Positions 50,522 through 60,255 of a DNA stretch of 64,000 nt are shown in pieces. A model generated the notes under the pieces. The model was not told where the DNA came from. It ran no database searches and saw only the letters and a program-made list of their open reading frames with translations. The DNA is taken from positions 3,576,001 through 3,640,000 of the forward strand of contig NZ_CP043311.1 of assembly GCF_008807375.1 (NCBI RefSeq), read 5' to 3'. How positions within the stretch are numbered: position 1 is the stretch's first letter; the number at the start of each line of letters is the position of its first letter. A program made the translations under genes and the position numbers. Source of the DNA: Pseudomonas lalkuanensis (GTDB taxonomy: Bacteria; Pseudomonadota; Gammaproteobacteria; Pseudomonadales; Pseudomonadaceae).

Positions 50522-50761
50522 TCACTTTTTCAGCGGATCTTCCCAGAAGTGACGATCGCTCTCTTCCATCACGTCGGCACGGGACAGGCCGATGTCCTTG
50601 AGCATTTCATCGCTCATGCGTGCGAGCTGGTCACGCTCATACGCCAATTGCTCCCAGCGCCTGATCGCGTGCCAGGCGGCGGCAAGCCAGCTTTCGTGAT
50701 GATGCGCGGCGCCAAAACGAGCGTCATGCGAAGTACCGATAAAACCGTGTTGACCTTTCAT
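50522..50761 (-). CDS. DUF1127 small protein
   Basis: This 79-residue protein ends with the DUF1127 segment: RRWEQLAYERDQLARMSDEMLKD then IGLSRADVMEESDRHFWEDP. DUF1127 proteins are small basic or mixed-charge proteins, some of which bind RNA or regulate phosphate and carbon metabolism. Start 50761 (MKGQHG) follows GGAGGGCGATACG. It is divergent from the LysR gene at 50859, which may regulate it. Confidence 0.85.
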   Translation of the reverse strand: MKGQHGFIGTSHDARFGAAHHHESWLAAAWHAIRRWEQLAYERDQLARMSDEMLKDIGLSRADVMEESDRHFWEDPLKK

Positions 50762-50858
50762 CGTATCGCCCTCCCTGTGGGGATGGCGCCAGTTTCCACA
50801 CGGGACTAAGATCAATCCAACGAATGTTTCTGATGCAGTACATCTCAGGAATTGATGA

Positions 50859-51710
50859 ATGAACTACCCTGCCATCGACACCGAATTGCTGCGCACCTTC
50901 GTCGCTATCGCCGACTATGGCGGCTTCACCCGCGCAGCGGAAATGGTCAACCGCACCCAGTCGGCCGTGAGCATGCAGATGAAACGGCTGGAAGAGGATG
51001 TGCTGCAGCGCGCGGTGTTCGAGCGCGACGGCCGCCAGGTCAGGCTCACCGCCGAGGGGCAGATCCTGCTGGGCTATGCGCGGCGCATCCTCAAGCTGCA
51101 TGGCGAGGTGATGAACACGCTGCGCCAGCCTCACATGGTGGGTTCGGTGCGCATCGGCACGCCGGACGACTATGTGATGCGTTTCCTGCCGGGCATCCTT
51201 TCGCGCTTCGCCCAGGCTTATCCGCTGGTACAGGTGGAGGTGCACTGCGACTCCTCCGCCCAACTGCTTCAGCGCCAGGACCTCGACCTGACCATTGTGA
51301 CCCGCAAGCCGGGCGACGATATCGGGGAGTTCCTGCGCCAGGAGCGTATCGTCTGGGCCGAAGCCATTGGGTTCACCCCCCACGAACAACCAGCCCTGCC
51401 GCTCGCCATGTTCAACTCCGAATGCTTCTGTCGCGCCTGGGCTTGTAATGCCCTGGACGCCATTGGACGCGAATACCGGGTGGCCTACACCAGCCCCAGC
51501 CTGTCGGCCATCATGGCCGTGGTCAGCGCCGGGCTGGCGGTTACCGCCCAGTTGCAGAGCCTGATCACCCCGGACATGCGCATCCTTGGCGAGGCCGAAG
51601 GCCTGCCACAGCTACCGGTGTGCAACATCATGCTGTTGCGCAACGAGCGCCATCAGTCACCAGTGACAGAGACCCTGGCCGAACACATCGTTGAAGGCTT
51701 CCACATTTGA
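50859..51710 (+). CDS. LysR-family transcriptional regulator
   Basis: This 283-residue protein has an N-terminal winged helix (LLRTFVAIADYGGFTRAAEM then NRTQSAVSMQMKRLEED) and a C-terminal substrate-binding domain (about 90-280). It is divergent from the DUF1127 gene with 97 bases between, the usual spacing for a LysR regulator and its target. The effector is unknown. It converges with the TauE-type gene, whose stop lies only three bases away. Confidence 0.92.
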   Translation: MNYPAIDTELLRTFVAIADYGGFTRAAEMVNRTQSAVSMQMKRLEEDVLQRAVFERDGRQVRLTAEGQILLGYARRILKLHGEVMNTLRQPHMVGSVRIGTPDDYVMRFLPGILSRFAQAYPLVQVEVHCDSSAQLLQRQDLDLTIVTRKPGDDIGEFLRQERIVWAEAIGFTPHEQPALPLAMFNSECFCRAWACNALDAIGREYRVAYTSPSLSAIMAVVSAGLAVTAQLQSLITPDMRILGEAEGLPQLPVCNIMLLRNERHQSPVTETLAEHIVEGFHI

Positions 51711-51713
51711 GCC

Positions 51714-52466
51714 TTACTTGATCGCCAGCATCACCGCACAGAGCAGCAGGAAGGCGCAAAAGAGCGAGCGCAGCACCCGCTCCGGCAAGGCATGAGCCAG
51801 GCGCACGCCCCAACTGATGCTGAGCAGCCCTCCTAACGCCAGGGGCAGGCCCATGGCCCAGTTCACGTGGTCATGCAGACCGTAGGTGGCCAGGGTCACG
51901 GCGGTGCTCGGTGCGGCCAGCGCCAGGGAAAGTCCCTGGGCCATCACCTGGCTGGTGCCGAAGACACTGGTCAATACCGGTGTGGCGATCACCGCGCCGC
52001 CCACCCCGAACAGGCCACCGGCCGCTCCCGCCACGCCACCCAGCACGCCCAGCCAGGGCCAAGGCTGGCGCAGTTCAGCACTGGCCTGTGCCTTGGCCAT
52101 GAACATCCGCGCGAAGTTGTAGGCAGCCAGGGCCAGCAGGAAGCCGACGAAGGCCAGGCGCATGCTCTCCGCATCCACCCGCACCGCGAACAGCGAAGCC
52201 AGCCAGGCGAAACCGAAACTGGTAGCCGCCAACAGCGTCGCGTAGCGCGGATCGATGCGATTGCGCTGGTGATAGCGCCACAGCGCCAGCAGCACGTTGG
52301 GCACTACCATCACCAGGGCCGTGCCCTGGGCCATTTGCTGGTCGAGGCCGAAGAGCACGCCCAGGGCGGGAATGGCGATCAACCCGCCACCGATGCCGAA
52401 TAGGCCACCCATGGTGCCGAGCAACGCACCCAGCACGATATTCAGAACGAACGTAACGAGATCCAT
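51714..52466 (-). CDS. Sulfite exporter TauE/SafE family protein
   Basis: This 250-residue membrane protein has eight hydrophobic segments with the TauE repeats GTMGGLFGIGGGLIAIPAL and GAAGGLFGVGGAVIATPVL, closer to the family consensus than the protein encoded at 46501. It probably exports a small sulfur-containing or organic anion. Start 52466 (MDLVTF) has GGGAGG four bases away; the in-frame TTG at 52478 is less likely. It is divergent from a LysR gene, its probable regulator. Confidence 0.9.
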   Translation of the reverse strand: MDLVTFVLNIVLGALLGTMGGLFGIGGGLIAIPALGVLFGLDQQMAQGTALVMVVPNVLLALWRYHQRNRIDPRYATLLAATSFGFAWLASLFAVRVDAESMRLAFVGFLLALAAYNFARMFMAKAQASAELRQPWPWLGVLGGVAGAAGGLFGVGGAVIATPVLTSVFGTSQVMAQGLSLALAAPSTAVTLATYGLHDHVNWAMGLPLALGGLLSISWGVRLAHALPERVLRSLFCAFLLLCAVMLAIK

Positions 52467-52561
52467 GACGCCTCCCAATCAGTTGGCGCAATGCTACGCA
52501 GCACCAATTGCCGCGGAAACGCACAGCGACGCACAATGGCTTTGCGAAATTCGCATAGGCA

Positions 52562-53521
52562 ATGCTGATGAACCCCGATGCCCTGACTGAACAACTGGCC
52601 CTCTTCCTCGATGTCCTGGACGCCGGCAGCTTTTCCGCCGCCGCCCGCCGCCACCCGCTCACACCCTCGGCCGTGGCGCGACGCATCGATGCCCTGGAGC
52701 GCGCACTTGGCAGCACGCTGTTCGTGCGCAGCACCCACGCGGTGAAAGCCACCCCGGCTGGCCTCGCCTTTGCCGAACGGGCAAAACGGGTACTCGCGGA
52801 ATTGCGCCTGGCCCGTGCGGAAGCGGTGTCCCTGAGCAGCGCGCCGGAGGGGCTGATCCGCATCGATGCGCCCAGCCCGTTCGGCCGCCGCCATCTGGCG
52901 CCAGCCATTGCGGAGTTCCTCGCCAGCTATCCCGGCCTGGACGTGCAGTTGCGGCTGATCGACAGCTTCATCGACATGCAGGGCGAAAGCCTTGGCCAGG
53001 TGGACCTGGTGCTGCGCATCGGCCCCCTGGCCGACACGCGCCTGGTCGCCACCCCGCTCGCCCCGATGGTGCGCATCCTCTGCGCCAGCCCTGAGTACCT
53101 GCGCCGGCGCGGCATCCCCCGCGATCCACGCGAATTGCCGGAACACGATGGCCTGGATTGGGACGCCCTGGCCCCGCCCTATGCCTGGCGCTTCGAAGTG
53201 GACGGCAAGCTGCAGCACATTCGCCCAGGACGCATGCGCATGACGGCGAACAATGCCGAAACCCTGGTATTCAGCGCCCTGGCCGGTATCGGCATCGCCC
53301 ACCTGCCGACCTGGCTGATCAGCGAATACCTGGTACGCGGTGAACTGGTGGCGCTGTTCTGCCAAGACGGCCTGCCGGCGCCGGAGCCCAGTGGCATCTA
53401 TGCCTTGCGCCTGGAAGGGGAAGCGAGCTCGCGAAGCCGGCTGTTGCTGGAGTTCCTGAAGAACCGCTTCGGCCCGGTGCCGCCCTGGGACCTGGCCCTG
53501 GACGGTCTGGGCCGGGCCTGA
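52562..53521 (+). CDS. LysR-family transcriptional regulator
   Basis: This 319-residue LysR protein has its HTH at LFLDVLDAGSFSAAARRHPL then SAVARRIDALERALG and a C-terminal effector domain. It belongs to the group with the RIDAPSPFGRRHLAPAIAEFL motif. It is divergent from the TauE-type gene (95-base gap), so it probably controls that exporter. ATG at 52568 is an alternative start. Its stop abuts the stop of the RDD gene. Confidence 0.92.
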   Translation: MLMNPDALTEQLALFLDVLDAGSFSAAARRHPLTPSAVARRIDALERALGSTLFVRSTHAVKATPAGLAFAERAKRVLAELRLARAEAVSLSSAPEGLIRIDAPSPFGRRHLAPAIAEFLASYPGLDVQLRLIDSFIDMQGESLGQVDLVLRIGPLADTRLVATPLAPMVRILCASPEYLRRRGIPRDPRELPEHDGLDWDALAPPYAWRFEVDGKLQHIRPGRMRMTANNAETLVFSALAGIGIAHLPTWLISEYLVRGELVALFCQDGLPAPEPSGIYALRLEGEASSRSRLLLEFLKNRFGPVPPWDLALDGLGRA

Positions 53522-54031
53522 TCAGCGCGGCAGCTGGACTACTCGGGTGCCCGCCAGCAGGTCATGCAGGCAACGGCGGTCGGCGCGGAAGATGAACAGG
53601 TAGTCCACCAGCACCAGCAGCACGCCGATCATCGGGAGGTACGCCAGCAACCACCAGACCAGGTAGCGCTTGAGCAGCAGGCCCCCCAGCTCCGGGACCT
53701 GGCCGTCGAGGTTGACGATGGCAACCTTGAGCAGGCGTTTGCCGAGCGTCTGGCCGAAGTTCTTGAGGAAGTGGCCGTTGACCAGCAGGAACACCGCTAC
53801 GCCCACCACCAGACTCAGCAACTGCTGGCCCAGGCTCGGCTCGATGCCCTGTTGGGCGGCGGCGAAGGCACCGGAGAAGTAGGCCACCGGAACCGTCGCC
53901 AGGCTCATGATGAGGCCGTCGATCAGGGCCGCGCCAAGGCGGGTCCAGCGTGACGCGAGCAGGGGCTGGGCGGCGCTGTCGATCGTGAGTTCCGCCTGGG
54001 GCGCCTGATAGGGGTTTTGCAGGTTGTCCAT
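53522..54031 (-). CDS. RDD family membrane protein
   Basis: This 169-residue protein has a polar N-terminus, three or four membrane helices and the RDD signature residues: SRWTRLGAALIDGLIMSL at the N-side (R and D) and NFGQTLGKRLLKVAIVN in the middle, with VDYLFIFRADRRCLHDLLAGT near the end. RDD proteins may act as small transporters; some affect Na+/H+ exchange. Start 54031 (MDNLQNPYQAPQAEL) is preceded by AAGGACTGCATC. Confidence 0.86.
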   Translation of the reverse strand: MDNLQNPYQAPQAELTIDSAAQPLLASRWTRLGAALIDGLIMSLATVPVAYFSGAFAAAQQGIEPSLGQQLLSLVVGVAVFLLVNGHFLKNFGQTLGKRLLKVAIVNLDGQVPELGGLLLKRYLVWWLLAYLPMIGVLLVLVDYLFIFRADRRCLHDLLAGTRVVQLPR

Positions 54032-54137
54032 GATGCAGTCCTTGCATAGGTTGACCGGGCAATTGTGGTATCTGATGGAGCCAATGCAAGAACACCTGGG
54101 ACGGTGATGGAAAGAATGCATTTTGCCCGCGAAAGGC

Positions 54138-54148
54138 TTGCGCGCTAA
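54138..54148. promoter_or_regulatory. OhrR-type operator, site 1
   Basis: TTGCGCGCTAA lies 34 bases before the ohrR-like start. The same 11-mer occurs at 54683-54693 and in reverse orientation at 54729-54739, both before the adjacent hydrolase gene. Confidence 0.7.
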
Positions 54149-54181
54149 ATTGGTCACCATCACTGCCTCTGGAGACCATCC

Positions 54182-54628
54182 ATGTCCACGCCCCCGTGCA
54201 AGGAGCTGATGCTCGACAACCAGCTCTGTTTCGCCCTGTATTCCACCTCGCTGATGATGACCAAGGTCTACAAGCCACTGCTCCAGGAGCTCGGCCTGAC
54301 CTATCCGCAATACCTCGCAATGATGGTGCTGTGGGAAGGCGACGGCATCACCGTGGGCGAAATCAGCAACCGCATGCTCACCGACCCGGGCTCCCTCACC
54401 CCCCTGCTCAAGCGTCTGGAAGCCGAAGGGCTGATCACCCGCACCCGCAGCAGCAAGGACGAACGCGTGGTGGAGCTGCGCCTTACCCAGCAAGGCCGGG
54501 ACTTGCAGGAAAAGGCCAAGCGGGTGCCCGCCTGCATTCTCGCCGCCACCGAGCTCACCATTGAGCAACTGGGCGAGCTCAAGGAAGAACTGGTGTCCCT
54601 GCGCAGCAGTCTGGAAAGGGCCGTCTGA
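54182..54628 (+). CDS. ohrR: OhrR-type organic-hydroperoxide/thiol regulator (MarR family)
   Basis: This 148-residue MarR-type repressor has the OhrR reactive Cys16 in LDNQLCFALYSTS and further cysteines Cys6 and Cys118 (VPACILAATEL). The DNA-reading helix sits near DPGSLTPLLKRLEAEG, the wing near SKDERVVELRLTQQG. OhrR usually represses the adjacent ohr hydroperoxidase gene and is inactivated by Cys oxidation. Here no ohr follows; a secreted alpha/beta hydrolase gene takes its place, and three TTGCGCGCTAA sites flank this gene. A second paralogue (OspR) is encoded about 19 kb away. Confidence 0.92.
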   Translation: MSTPPCKELMLDNQLCFALYSTSLMMTKVYKPLLQELGLTYPQYLAMMVLWEGDGITVGEISNRMLTDPGSLTPLLKRLEAEGLITRTRSSKDERVVELRLTQQGRDLQEKAKRVPACILAATELTIEQLGELKEELVSLRSSLERAV

Positions 54629-54682
54629 CGGCCTTATTCCAGAATCATCTGATCGATATTCCAAATATCTTCAAAAAATATC

Positions 54683-54739
54683 TTGCGCGCTAAATAAATC
54701 ACGGATAACTTCTGCCTCACGCACTTGATTAGCGCGCAA
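54683..54739 (+). promoter_or_regulatory. OhrR-type operator pair before the alpha/beta hydrolase gene
   Basis: TTGCGCGCTAA (54683-54693) and its reverse complement TTAGCGCGCAA (54729-54739) face each other 35 bases apart in AT-rich sequence, 44 bases before the hydrolase start. They match the site before the ohrR-like gene base for base, which suggests common control. Confidence 0.72.
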
Positions 54740-54782
54740 ACTTTTAGGCGACAAATTAATTGACAGCTAGAGGAAACCCACC

Positions 54783-55802
54783 ATGAAATCGATCAGCACC
54801 GTAGTCGCAGGCAGCCTTCTCGCCCTCTCCGTCACCCAAGCTTTCGCCGCCGGCGGCCCTGGCGTCGAACGCACCACCCAGGCCTTCCTTGAAGCCCTGG
54901 CCGCCGGCGGCGGCAAGCCGCTGGAAACCCTTGCACCGAAAGATGCTCGCGCAGTGCTGGTCGGAGCCCAGGCCAGCGTGAAGCTGGAACTGCCGAAAGC
55001 CGACGTCAGTCGGAAGGCCATCGAGGCCGACGGCCAGAAGATCGACCTGACCATCGTCCGCCCTGCTGGCGTGAAAGGCACCTTGCCCGTCTTCATGTTC
55101 TTCCACGGCGGCGGCTGGGTACTGGGCGACTACCCGACCCACGAGCGGCTGATCCGCGACCTGGTGGCCAACTCCGGCGCCGTGGCGGTCTACGTGAACT
55201 ACACGCCCTCTCCCGAAGCCAAGTACCCGACCGCCATCAACCAGGCCTACGCCGCCACCAAGTGGGTGGCCGAGCACGGCAAGGAAATCGGTGTGGATGG
55301 CAGCCGCCTGGCGGTGGCCGGTAACAGTGTCGGCGGCAACATGGCCGCGGTGGTCAGCCTGATGGCCAAGGACAAGGGCACGCCGAAGATCCGCTTCCAG
55401 GCCCTGCTGTGGCCGGTAACCGACTCCAACTTCAACAATGCGTCCTACAACCAGTTCGAGAACGGCCACTTCCTCACCCGCAACATGATGAAGTGGTTCT
55501 GGAACAGCTACACCACCGATCCGCGCCAACGCGCCGAGATCTACGCCTCGCCGCTGCAGGCTTCGACCGAACAGCTGAAGGGCCTGCCGCCGGCCCTGGT
55601 GCAGACGGCCGAGTTCGACGTGCTGCGTGACGAAGGCGAAGCCTACGCCCGCAAGCTGGACGCCGCCGGCGTGGAGGTCACTGCGGTGCGCTACAACGGC
55701 ATGATCCACGACTTCGGCCTGCTCAACGTGCTGGCCAAGGTCCCGGGTACCCGCGCCGCCATGCAGCAGGCCGGCGAAGCGCTGAAGGAGCACCTGAAGT
55801 AA
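54783..55802 (+). CDS. Secreted alpha/beta hydrolase (HSL family), probable OhrR target
   Basis: This 339-residue precursor has a signal peptide (about 1-22, ending AFA) and a hormone-sensitive-lipase-type hydrolase. The oxyanion motif is HGGGW at residues 108-112, the nucleophile Ser182 in GNSVGG, the acid Asp in AEFDVLRDE and the base His in GMIHDFGLL. It would cleave small esters or similar in the periplasm or outside. The gene follows the OhrR-type regulator gene in the position usually taken by ohr, with two operator sites before it, so I infer induction by organic hydroperoxides or a related thiol stress. A terminator follows 18 bases after the stop. Confidence 0.9.
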   Translation: MKSISTVVAGSLLALSVTQAFAAGGPGVERTTQAFLEALAAGGGKPLETLAPKDARAVLVGAQASVKLELPKADVSRKAIEADGQKIDLTIVRPAGVKGTLPVFMFFHGGGWVLGDYPTHERLIRDLVANSGAVAVYVNYTPSPEAKYPTAINQAYAATKWVAEHGKEIGVDGSRLAVAGNSVGGNMAAVVSLMAKDKGTPKIRFQALLWPVTDSNFNNASYNQFENGHFLTRNMMKWFWNSYTTDPRQRAEIYASPLQASTEQLKGLPPALVQTAEFDVLRDEGEAYARKLDAAGVEVTAVRYNGMIHDFGLLNVLAKVPGTRAAMQQAGEALKEHLK

Positions 55803-55815
55803 GGAAGGCGGAAAC

Positions 55816-55845
55816 GAAAAAGCCCGGCATATGCCGGGCTTTTTC
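55816..55845. terminator. Bidirectional terminator between the hydrolase gene and efp
   Basis: The 20-base palindrome AGCCCGGCATATGCCGGGCT (55821-55840) has A5 before and T5 after it and serves both converging genes. Confidence 0.93.
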
Positions 55846-55861
55846 TATCCCACTGGAAGGC

Positions 55862-56428
55862 TTAGGCCTTGACGCGGGACTTGTACTCGCCGGTACGGGT
55901 GTCGATCTCGATGGAGTCACCGATTTCGCAGAAGGCGGATACTTGCAGCTCGGCGCCGTTGTTCAGGCGAGCCACTTTCATCACCTTGCCGGAGGTGTCG
56001 CCACGGACAGCCGGTTCGGTGTAGGCGATCTGGCGAACGATGGTGGTCGGCAGTTCGACGGAGATCACGCGATCGTTGTAGAACACGGCTTCGCAGACGT
56101 CGGTCATGCCGTCTTCGATGAAGGTCAGGACGCCTTCCAGGTCGGCCTTCTCGATCTCGTACTGGTTGAACTCGGTGTCCATGAACACGTACAGCGGATC
56201 GGCGAAGTAGGAGTAGGTCACTTCCTTGCGTTCAAGGATGACCGGCTCCAGCTTGTCGTCGGCCTTGAACACGGTCTCGGTGCCGGCGCCGGTCAGCAGG
56301 TTCTTCAGCTTCATCTTGACCACGGCAGCGTTGCGGCCGGACTTGTTGAACTCGGCCTTCTGGATGACCCAGGGAGCGCCATTGATGATGGCAACTTGGC
56401 CGGCGCGGAACTCTTGAGCGGTTTTCAT
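55862..56428 (-). CDS. efp: Elongation factor P, Arg32 (rhamnosylated) type
   Basis: This 188-residue EF-P has the three beta-barrel domains and the conserved tip loop NKSGRNAA with Arg at residue 32. Arg rather than Lys marks the rhamnosyl-arginine form modified by EarP, which is encoded directly upstream on the same strand. EF-P rescues ribosomes stalled at polyproline. The C-terminus contains [19 protein letters not shown]. Start 56428 gives the normal length; the longer frame to 56617 begins inside earP. Confidence 0.98.
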   Translation of the reverse strand: MKTAQEFRAGQVAIINGAPWVIQKAEFNKSGRNAAVVKMKLKNLLTGAGTETVFKADDKLEPVILERKEVTYSYFADPLYVFMDTEFNQYEIEKADLEGVLTFIEDGMTDVCEAVFYNDRVISVELPTTIVRQIAYTEPAVRGDTSGKVMKVARLNNGAELQVSAFCEIGDSIEIDTRTGEYKSRVKA

Positions 56429-56471
56429 ACGAATATCCGATGTGGATGGGTGACAAAAAACAGGCCGCGTA

Positions 56472-57599
56472 TCATAGCCGCTTTGTACAAAACTGCACCA
56501 GACCCGCCGCGAGGTCGGTGCGGGCCACCTGTTCCCGGCACCAGCGCTCGGCGTGCAGGACGAGTTCCGGCCACTGCGCCAGCAGGGCATTCCAGGCCGT
56601 CCCCATGCCTTCTCCACGATTCCACGCCCGCCAGCCTTCGGTCAGTGCAGCGGCCGCGGAAGGGGACAGATCGCGACAGTAGAGGGCAAGGAACGCCTCC
56701 AGCTTGTCCCAATGGGCACCCTCCTCCTGCTGGTAGATGTGCCAGAGCAGCGGCCGTCCAGCCCACTGGGCACGGACGAAGGAATCCTCACCGCGCACTG
56801 CGTTGAAATCACAGCACCAGAGAATCCGGTCGTAATCATCCTGGCTGACGAAAGGCAGGATCTGGATCGCCAGGCTTCCACGACGGAAGCATTCACCCGC
56901 GCTCAGCTTTTCCTCGCCCAGCCAATTGGCCAGATCCGCCAGCACCCGACCGACGGGCACCAGCAACTGCACGGGGCGCTCACCTGTCGCCAGCGCGTCG
57001 AGCCAGCCGGCAAGGGCAGCGTTCTCGTAGGCGAAGAGGGAAATGAGCAATGCAGCTGCATCCAGCTCCACCCCCAGTTCCTCCAGGAACGCCCGGCGCG
57101 CTTCTGGATCGGCCTGGAAGAGCTGACGGCGCTCCGCCAGGGCGTCTTCCCGCAACAGACCGCCGGTGCCCTCTACGAAGCCGGGAAAATAGAACGCTTT
57201 CTGCAGGCCATTGGGCTGCAAGGATGGCAACCCATGGCAGCCGGCCACCCAGTCTTCGGCGCTGAGGTATTCCAGGTTCAGCCAATAGGGCTTGTCGGCC
57301 CGGGCAGCCATGGCCGCCAGGTAAGGTTCGGGCAATTGGCAGGCAAAGGCTTCGATCACCACGTCCGCCGGCTCTACTGCCGGCCAGTCCTTTCGCCAGT
57401 GACGAATTTCCACGCCTTGCTGGTATTGGCTTTCCGCCTCGGGATCGGCCCGGGGACACAGGGGAGCGAAGACCGCCGGCTCATCCACCCACAGGCGCAC
57501 CGCCTGGCCGTGCTCGGCCACCAGTTGACGAGCCAGGCGCCAGGTCACGCCGATGTCGCCAAAGTTGTCGACGACGTTGCAGAAGATGTCCCACTTCAC
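56472..57599 (-). CDS. earP: EF-P arginine rhamnosyltransferase EarP
   Basis: This 375-residue inverting GT-B glycosyltransferase begins at GTG (57599) with [19 protein letters not shown], containing the DNFGD loop whose aspartates are catalytic in studied EarP proteins. The nucleotide-sugar region follows near the C-terminal half ([25 protein letters not shown]), including the Glu and Arg that contact dTDP-rhamnose. EarP transfers rhamnose to EF-P Arg32. The gene is upstream of efp with 43 bases between. The GTG start is supported by family N-termini. Confidence 0.95.
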   Translation of the reverse strand: MKWDIFCNVVDNFGDIGVTWRLARQLVAEHGQAVRLWVDEPAVFAPLCPRADPEAESQYQQGVEIRHWRKDWPAVEPADVVIEAFACQLPEPYLAAMAARADKPYWLNLEYLSAEDWVAGCHGLPSLQPNGLQKAFYFPGFVEGTGGLLREDALAERRQLFQADPEARRAFLEELGVELDAAALLISLFAYENAALAGWLDALATGERPVQLLVPVGRVLADLANWLGEEKLSAGECFRRGSLAIQILPFVSQDDYDRILWCCDFNAVRGEDSFVRAQWAGRPLLWHIYQQEEGAHWDKLEAFLALYCRDLSPSAAAALTEGWRAWNRGEGMGTAWNALLAQWPELVLHAERWCREQVARTDLAAGLVQFCTKRL

Positions 57600-57658
57600 G
57601 ATGCGGATTCCCGAAGAAAACCGCAGTTTACCCAAGACATGGGGCGCACAAACAAAAT

Positions 57659-57677
57659 GCCCGCCATGAAGGCGGGC
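57659..57677 (-). terminator. Terminator of the 69-residue protein gene
   Basis: On the minus strand the stem GCCCGCC-TTCAT-GGCGGGC is followed by ATTTTGTTTG. It lies 45 bases after the small gene stop and before earP. Confidence 0.78.
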
Positions 57678-57722
57678 CAAGGGGAGCATGGTGCCGAAAA
57701 ATGTTTGCGGAAGACCGGCGCC

Positions 57723-57932
57723 TCAGGCGGCCAGGCGGTGCGGGCCGTTTTGGCGGCGGGACAGTTCCAGCAGCCAGATCGCCTTGCTGGCGCCAGCCGC
57801 TTCGCGGGAGGTGAAGGGACCGGAGCGCATCACGCCATCCACGACGACGAACCAGCAGGCCATGTGGCCTTCGGCCCGGAGCGGTTCCGGAACAGCAGTA
57901 CCTACCAGGGACATGACATCGACGTGGGACAT
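57723..57932 (-). CDS. Small hypothetical protein (69 aa)
   Basis: The start at 57932 (MSHVDVMSL) has a strong AAGGAGGTGAGGCA directly upstream, which decides it over longer readings. The protein contains HMACWFVVVDGVMRSGPFTSRE and a C-terminal helix (AIWLLELSRRQNGPHRLAA). No signal peptide or membrane span is evident. I do not recognise the family; the VVDGVMRSGPF stretch looks like a small beta-hairpin domain such as GYF/SPOR-like folds, which is only an impression. It is probably a single gene. Confidence 0.68.
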   Translation of the reverse strand: MSHVDVMSLVGTAVPEPLRAEGHMACWFVVVDGVMRSGPFTSREAAGASKAIWLLELSRRQNGPHRLAA

Positions 57933-58207
57933 TGCCTCACCTCCTTCGCTTTGCATGGTGCAAAGACTACGAGGGCGGCCTCTTGGGTAGAAATCAGTTG
58001 TCTCGATAGTGGCTATCCATATCGGCAATTGGCCGTCCGTCGCCAACTGGACAGCACCGAAATGGGGCGACTAGATTGATGGCTCATAGCTATTAGCTTT
58101 GAATGGCGCCCCCTGACAGGAAGTCAAACGATGCCCGCCCCCGCCCGCCCCACACGTTCGTTCGCCCTTTGCATCCCCTATCGCCTGCTCAACGCGAGGC
58201 TGCTGCC

Positions 58208-60172
58208 ATGAACGGCTCCATCACAGGCTTTTTCAACGACCTCAGCGTCCGTCAGAAGCTGCTCACCGGATTCGGCCTGGTGCTGGCCATCACCCTGCTG
58301 GTGGCCTGGACCAGCTGGCGCGCTCTGGAAGGCGCCCTGCACCGCTTCGACATCCTGCTGCGGGTGAACGACATCGACACCAAGCTGTATCTGGTTCGCC
58401 AGCACGAGAAGGATTTCATCATCCGCAGCGACGAGCAGGCCATCCGCAATGCACTGCAGATAATCGGCGAAATCCAGGGCATCGCCGACAACACCCTGCA
58501 GGTAATGACCATCCCCAGGACCATCGACCTGATGAAGCAGATTCAGACCGATCTCGGCCAGTATCAGCGGAATCTGACCGGCCTGGAGGACATGGAGAAG
58601 AACAAGCGCAGCGCGCAGCAGAACATGGAGCAGGCCGCCCGCGAGGCGCTCAAGCAGTTCGACGAGTTGGAGCAGCACCTGACCCAGGCGGCCCTGGTGC
58701 AGATTCGCCAAAACGGCGACGAGGACAGCATCCGCGCGCTGGAAAGCGCGACCCACGCGTCCGGCATGGCAAAGGACATGCTCACCGCGCGGCGCCACGA
58801 GAAGGACTTCGTCATGCGCGGCGACGACCAGTACGCCGACAAGCTCAACGCCCTGTTCAACACCCTGGACAGCCGGGCCAGCGACCTGGCCGGGCGGATC
58901 AGCGATCCCGGCGCCCGCGAAGACCTCGACTCGGCGCGCAAGCAGATCGAGCGCTATCGCAGCGAATTCGCCAACTTGCGCCAGAGCATCCAGCTCCACG
59001 CCGATTCCGAATCCGAAATGGCCACCCGCGCCTCCGACATTTCCGACTCGTCCACCGACGCACTCAACATCCAGATGCAGCTGCTGGAAGCCGACGCCCG
59101 CAAGGCCAAGACCATCCTCATCACCGCAGCCGCCATCGGTTTCGTGGTGGGATTGCTGTCCGCCTTCGTCATCGCCCAACTGATCGTCACCCCCCTGCGC
59201 CAGGCCGTGCAGCAGGCACGCAAGGTGGCGGCAGGCGACCTGACCTCGGACATCCACAGCAACCGCAAGGATGAGCTGGGTCAACTGATGCAGGCCATGC
59301 AGGACATGACCGAAAGCCTGCGCAGCCTGCTCAAGCGCCTCAGCAGCGGAATCGAGCAATTGGCCACCGCCGCCGAGGAAATGTCCGCTGTCACCGAGCA
59401 GACCAGCGCCGGCGTGACCCAGCAGAAGATGGAAACCGAGCAGGTGGCCACCGCCATGAACGAGATGGTCGCCACCGTGCAGGATGTCGCCCGCAATGCC
59501 GAGTCCGCCGCCGACTCCGCTGGCCACGCCGACCGCCAGGCGCAGCACGGTACAGCCGTCGTCCAGCAAGCCATCGAACGCATCGAACACCTCGCCCGGG
59601 CCATCGAGCAATCCGCCGGTGCCATCGAGCGGCTCAAGCACGACAGCACCAACATCGGCACCGTGCTCGACGTGATCAAAAGCATTGCCGAGCAGACCAA
59701 CCTGCTCGCCCTCAATGCCGCCATCGAAGCGGCGCGGGCCGGGGAAGCCGGCCGTGGATTCGCCGTGGTGGCCGACGAAGTGCGCGCCCTCGCCCGCCGC
59801 ACCCAGGAATCCACCACTCAGATAGAAAAGCTGGTCAGCACCTTGCAGGACGGCGCCCAGGGCGCGGTGGACATGATGGGCCGCAGCCAGACCCAGGCCG
59901 GTCACACCGTGGAAGCCGCAAAGGAGGCCGGCACTGCGCTGCAGGCCATCAACCGCTCGGTGTCCGACATCCAGCAACTCAACCAGCAGATCGCCACCGC
60001 CGCCGAACAGCAAAGCGCCGTGGCCGAGGAAATCAATCGCAGCGTCACCAGCATCCGCGACGTGGCCGAACAATCCGCCGCCGCCACCGAAGAAACCTCC
60101 GCCGCGAGCATCGACCTCGCCCGCCTTGGCGGCGAACTGCAGACCGAAGTCAATCGCTTCCGACTGGCCTGA
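58208..60172 (+). CDS. Methyl-accepting chemotaxis protein with HBM sensor domain
   Basis: This 654-residue chemoreceptor has a membrane helix (about 16-38), a roughly 250-residue periplasmic helical bimodular (HBM) domain, a second helix (about 300-322), HAMP, and a long signalling domain. HBM is recognised by two copies of the HEKDF motif: [16 protein letters not shown] (near residue 62) and [16 protein letters not shown] (near 197). HBM receptors of pseudomonads such as McpS bind TCA-cycle acids or acetate. The signalling tip carries [22 protein letters not shown] 58208 follows GCGAGGCTGCTGCC. Confidence 0.94.
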   Translation: MNGSITGFFNDLSVRQKLLTGFGLVLAITLLVAWTSWRALEGALHRFDILLRVNDIDTKLYLVRQHEKDFIIRSDEQAIRNALQIIGEIQGIADNTLQVMTIPRTIDLMKQIQTDLGQYQRNLTGLEDMEKNKRSAQQNMEQAAREALKQFDELEQHLTQAALVQIRQNGDEDSIRALESATHASGMAKDMLTARRHEKDFVMRGDDQYADKLNALFNTLDSRASDLAGRISDPGAREDLDSARKQIERYRSEFANLRQSIQLHADSESEMATRASDISDSSTDALNIQMQLLEADARKAKTILITAAAIGFVVGLLSAFVIAQLIVTPLRQAVQQARKVAAGDLTSDIHSNRKDELGQLMQAMQDMTESLRSLLKRLSSGIEQLATAAEEMSAVTEQTSAGVTQQKMETEQVATAMNEMVATVQDVARNAESAADSAGHADRQAQHGTAVVQQAIERIEHLARAIEQSAGAIERLKHDSTNIGTVLDVIKSIAEQTNLLALNAAIEAARAGEAGRGFAVVADEVRALARRTQESTTQIEKLVSTLQDGAQGAVDMMGRSQTQAGHTVEAAKEAGTALQAINRSVSDIQQLNQQIATAAEQQSAVAEEINRSVTSIRDVAEQSAAATEETSAASIDLARLGGELQTEVNRFRLA

Positions 60173-60238
60173 GGAAACACCAACATGAATAGAACGTGGA
60201 CTTGGGATGGCCCTCTGGAGGGAGCCTGGTCTGGCGTA

Positions 60239-60255
60239 GGGATGCGCTGTGCGCA
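60239..60255. repeat. Second copy of the TGCGCTGTGCGCACC intergenic repeat
   Basis: GGGATGCGCTGTGCGCACC and flanking GGTCTGG resemble the repeat at 44124-44142. Arms TGCGC / GCGCA are intact. Confidence 0.6.
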
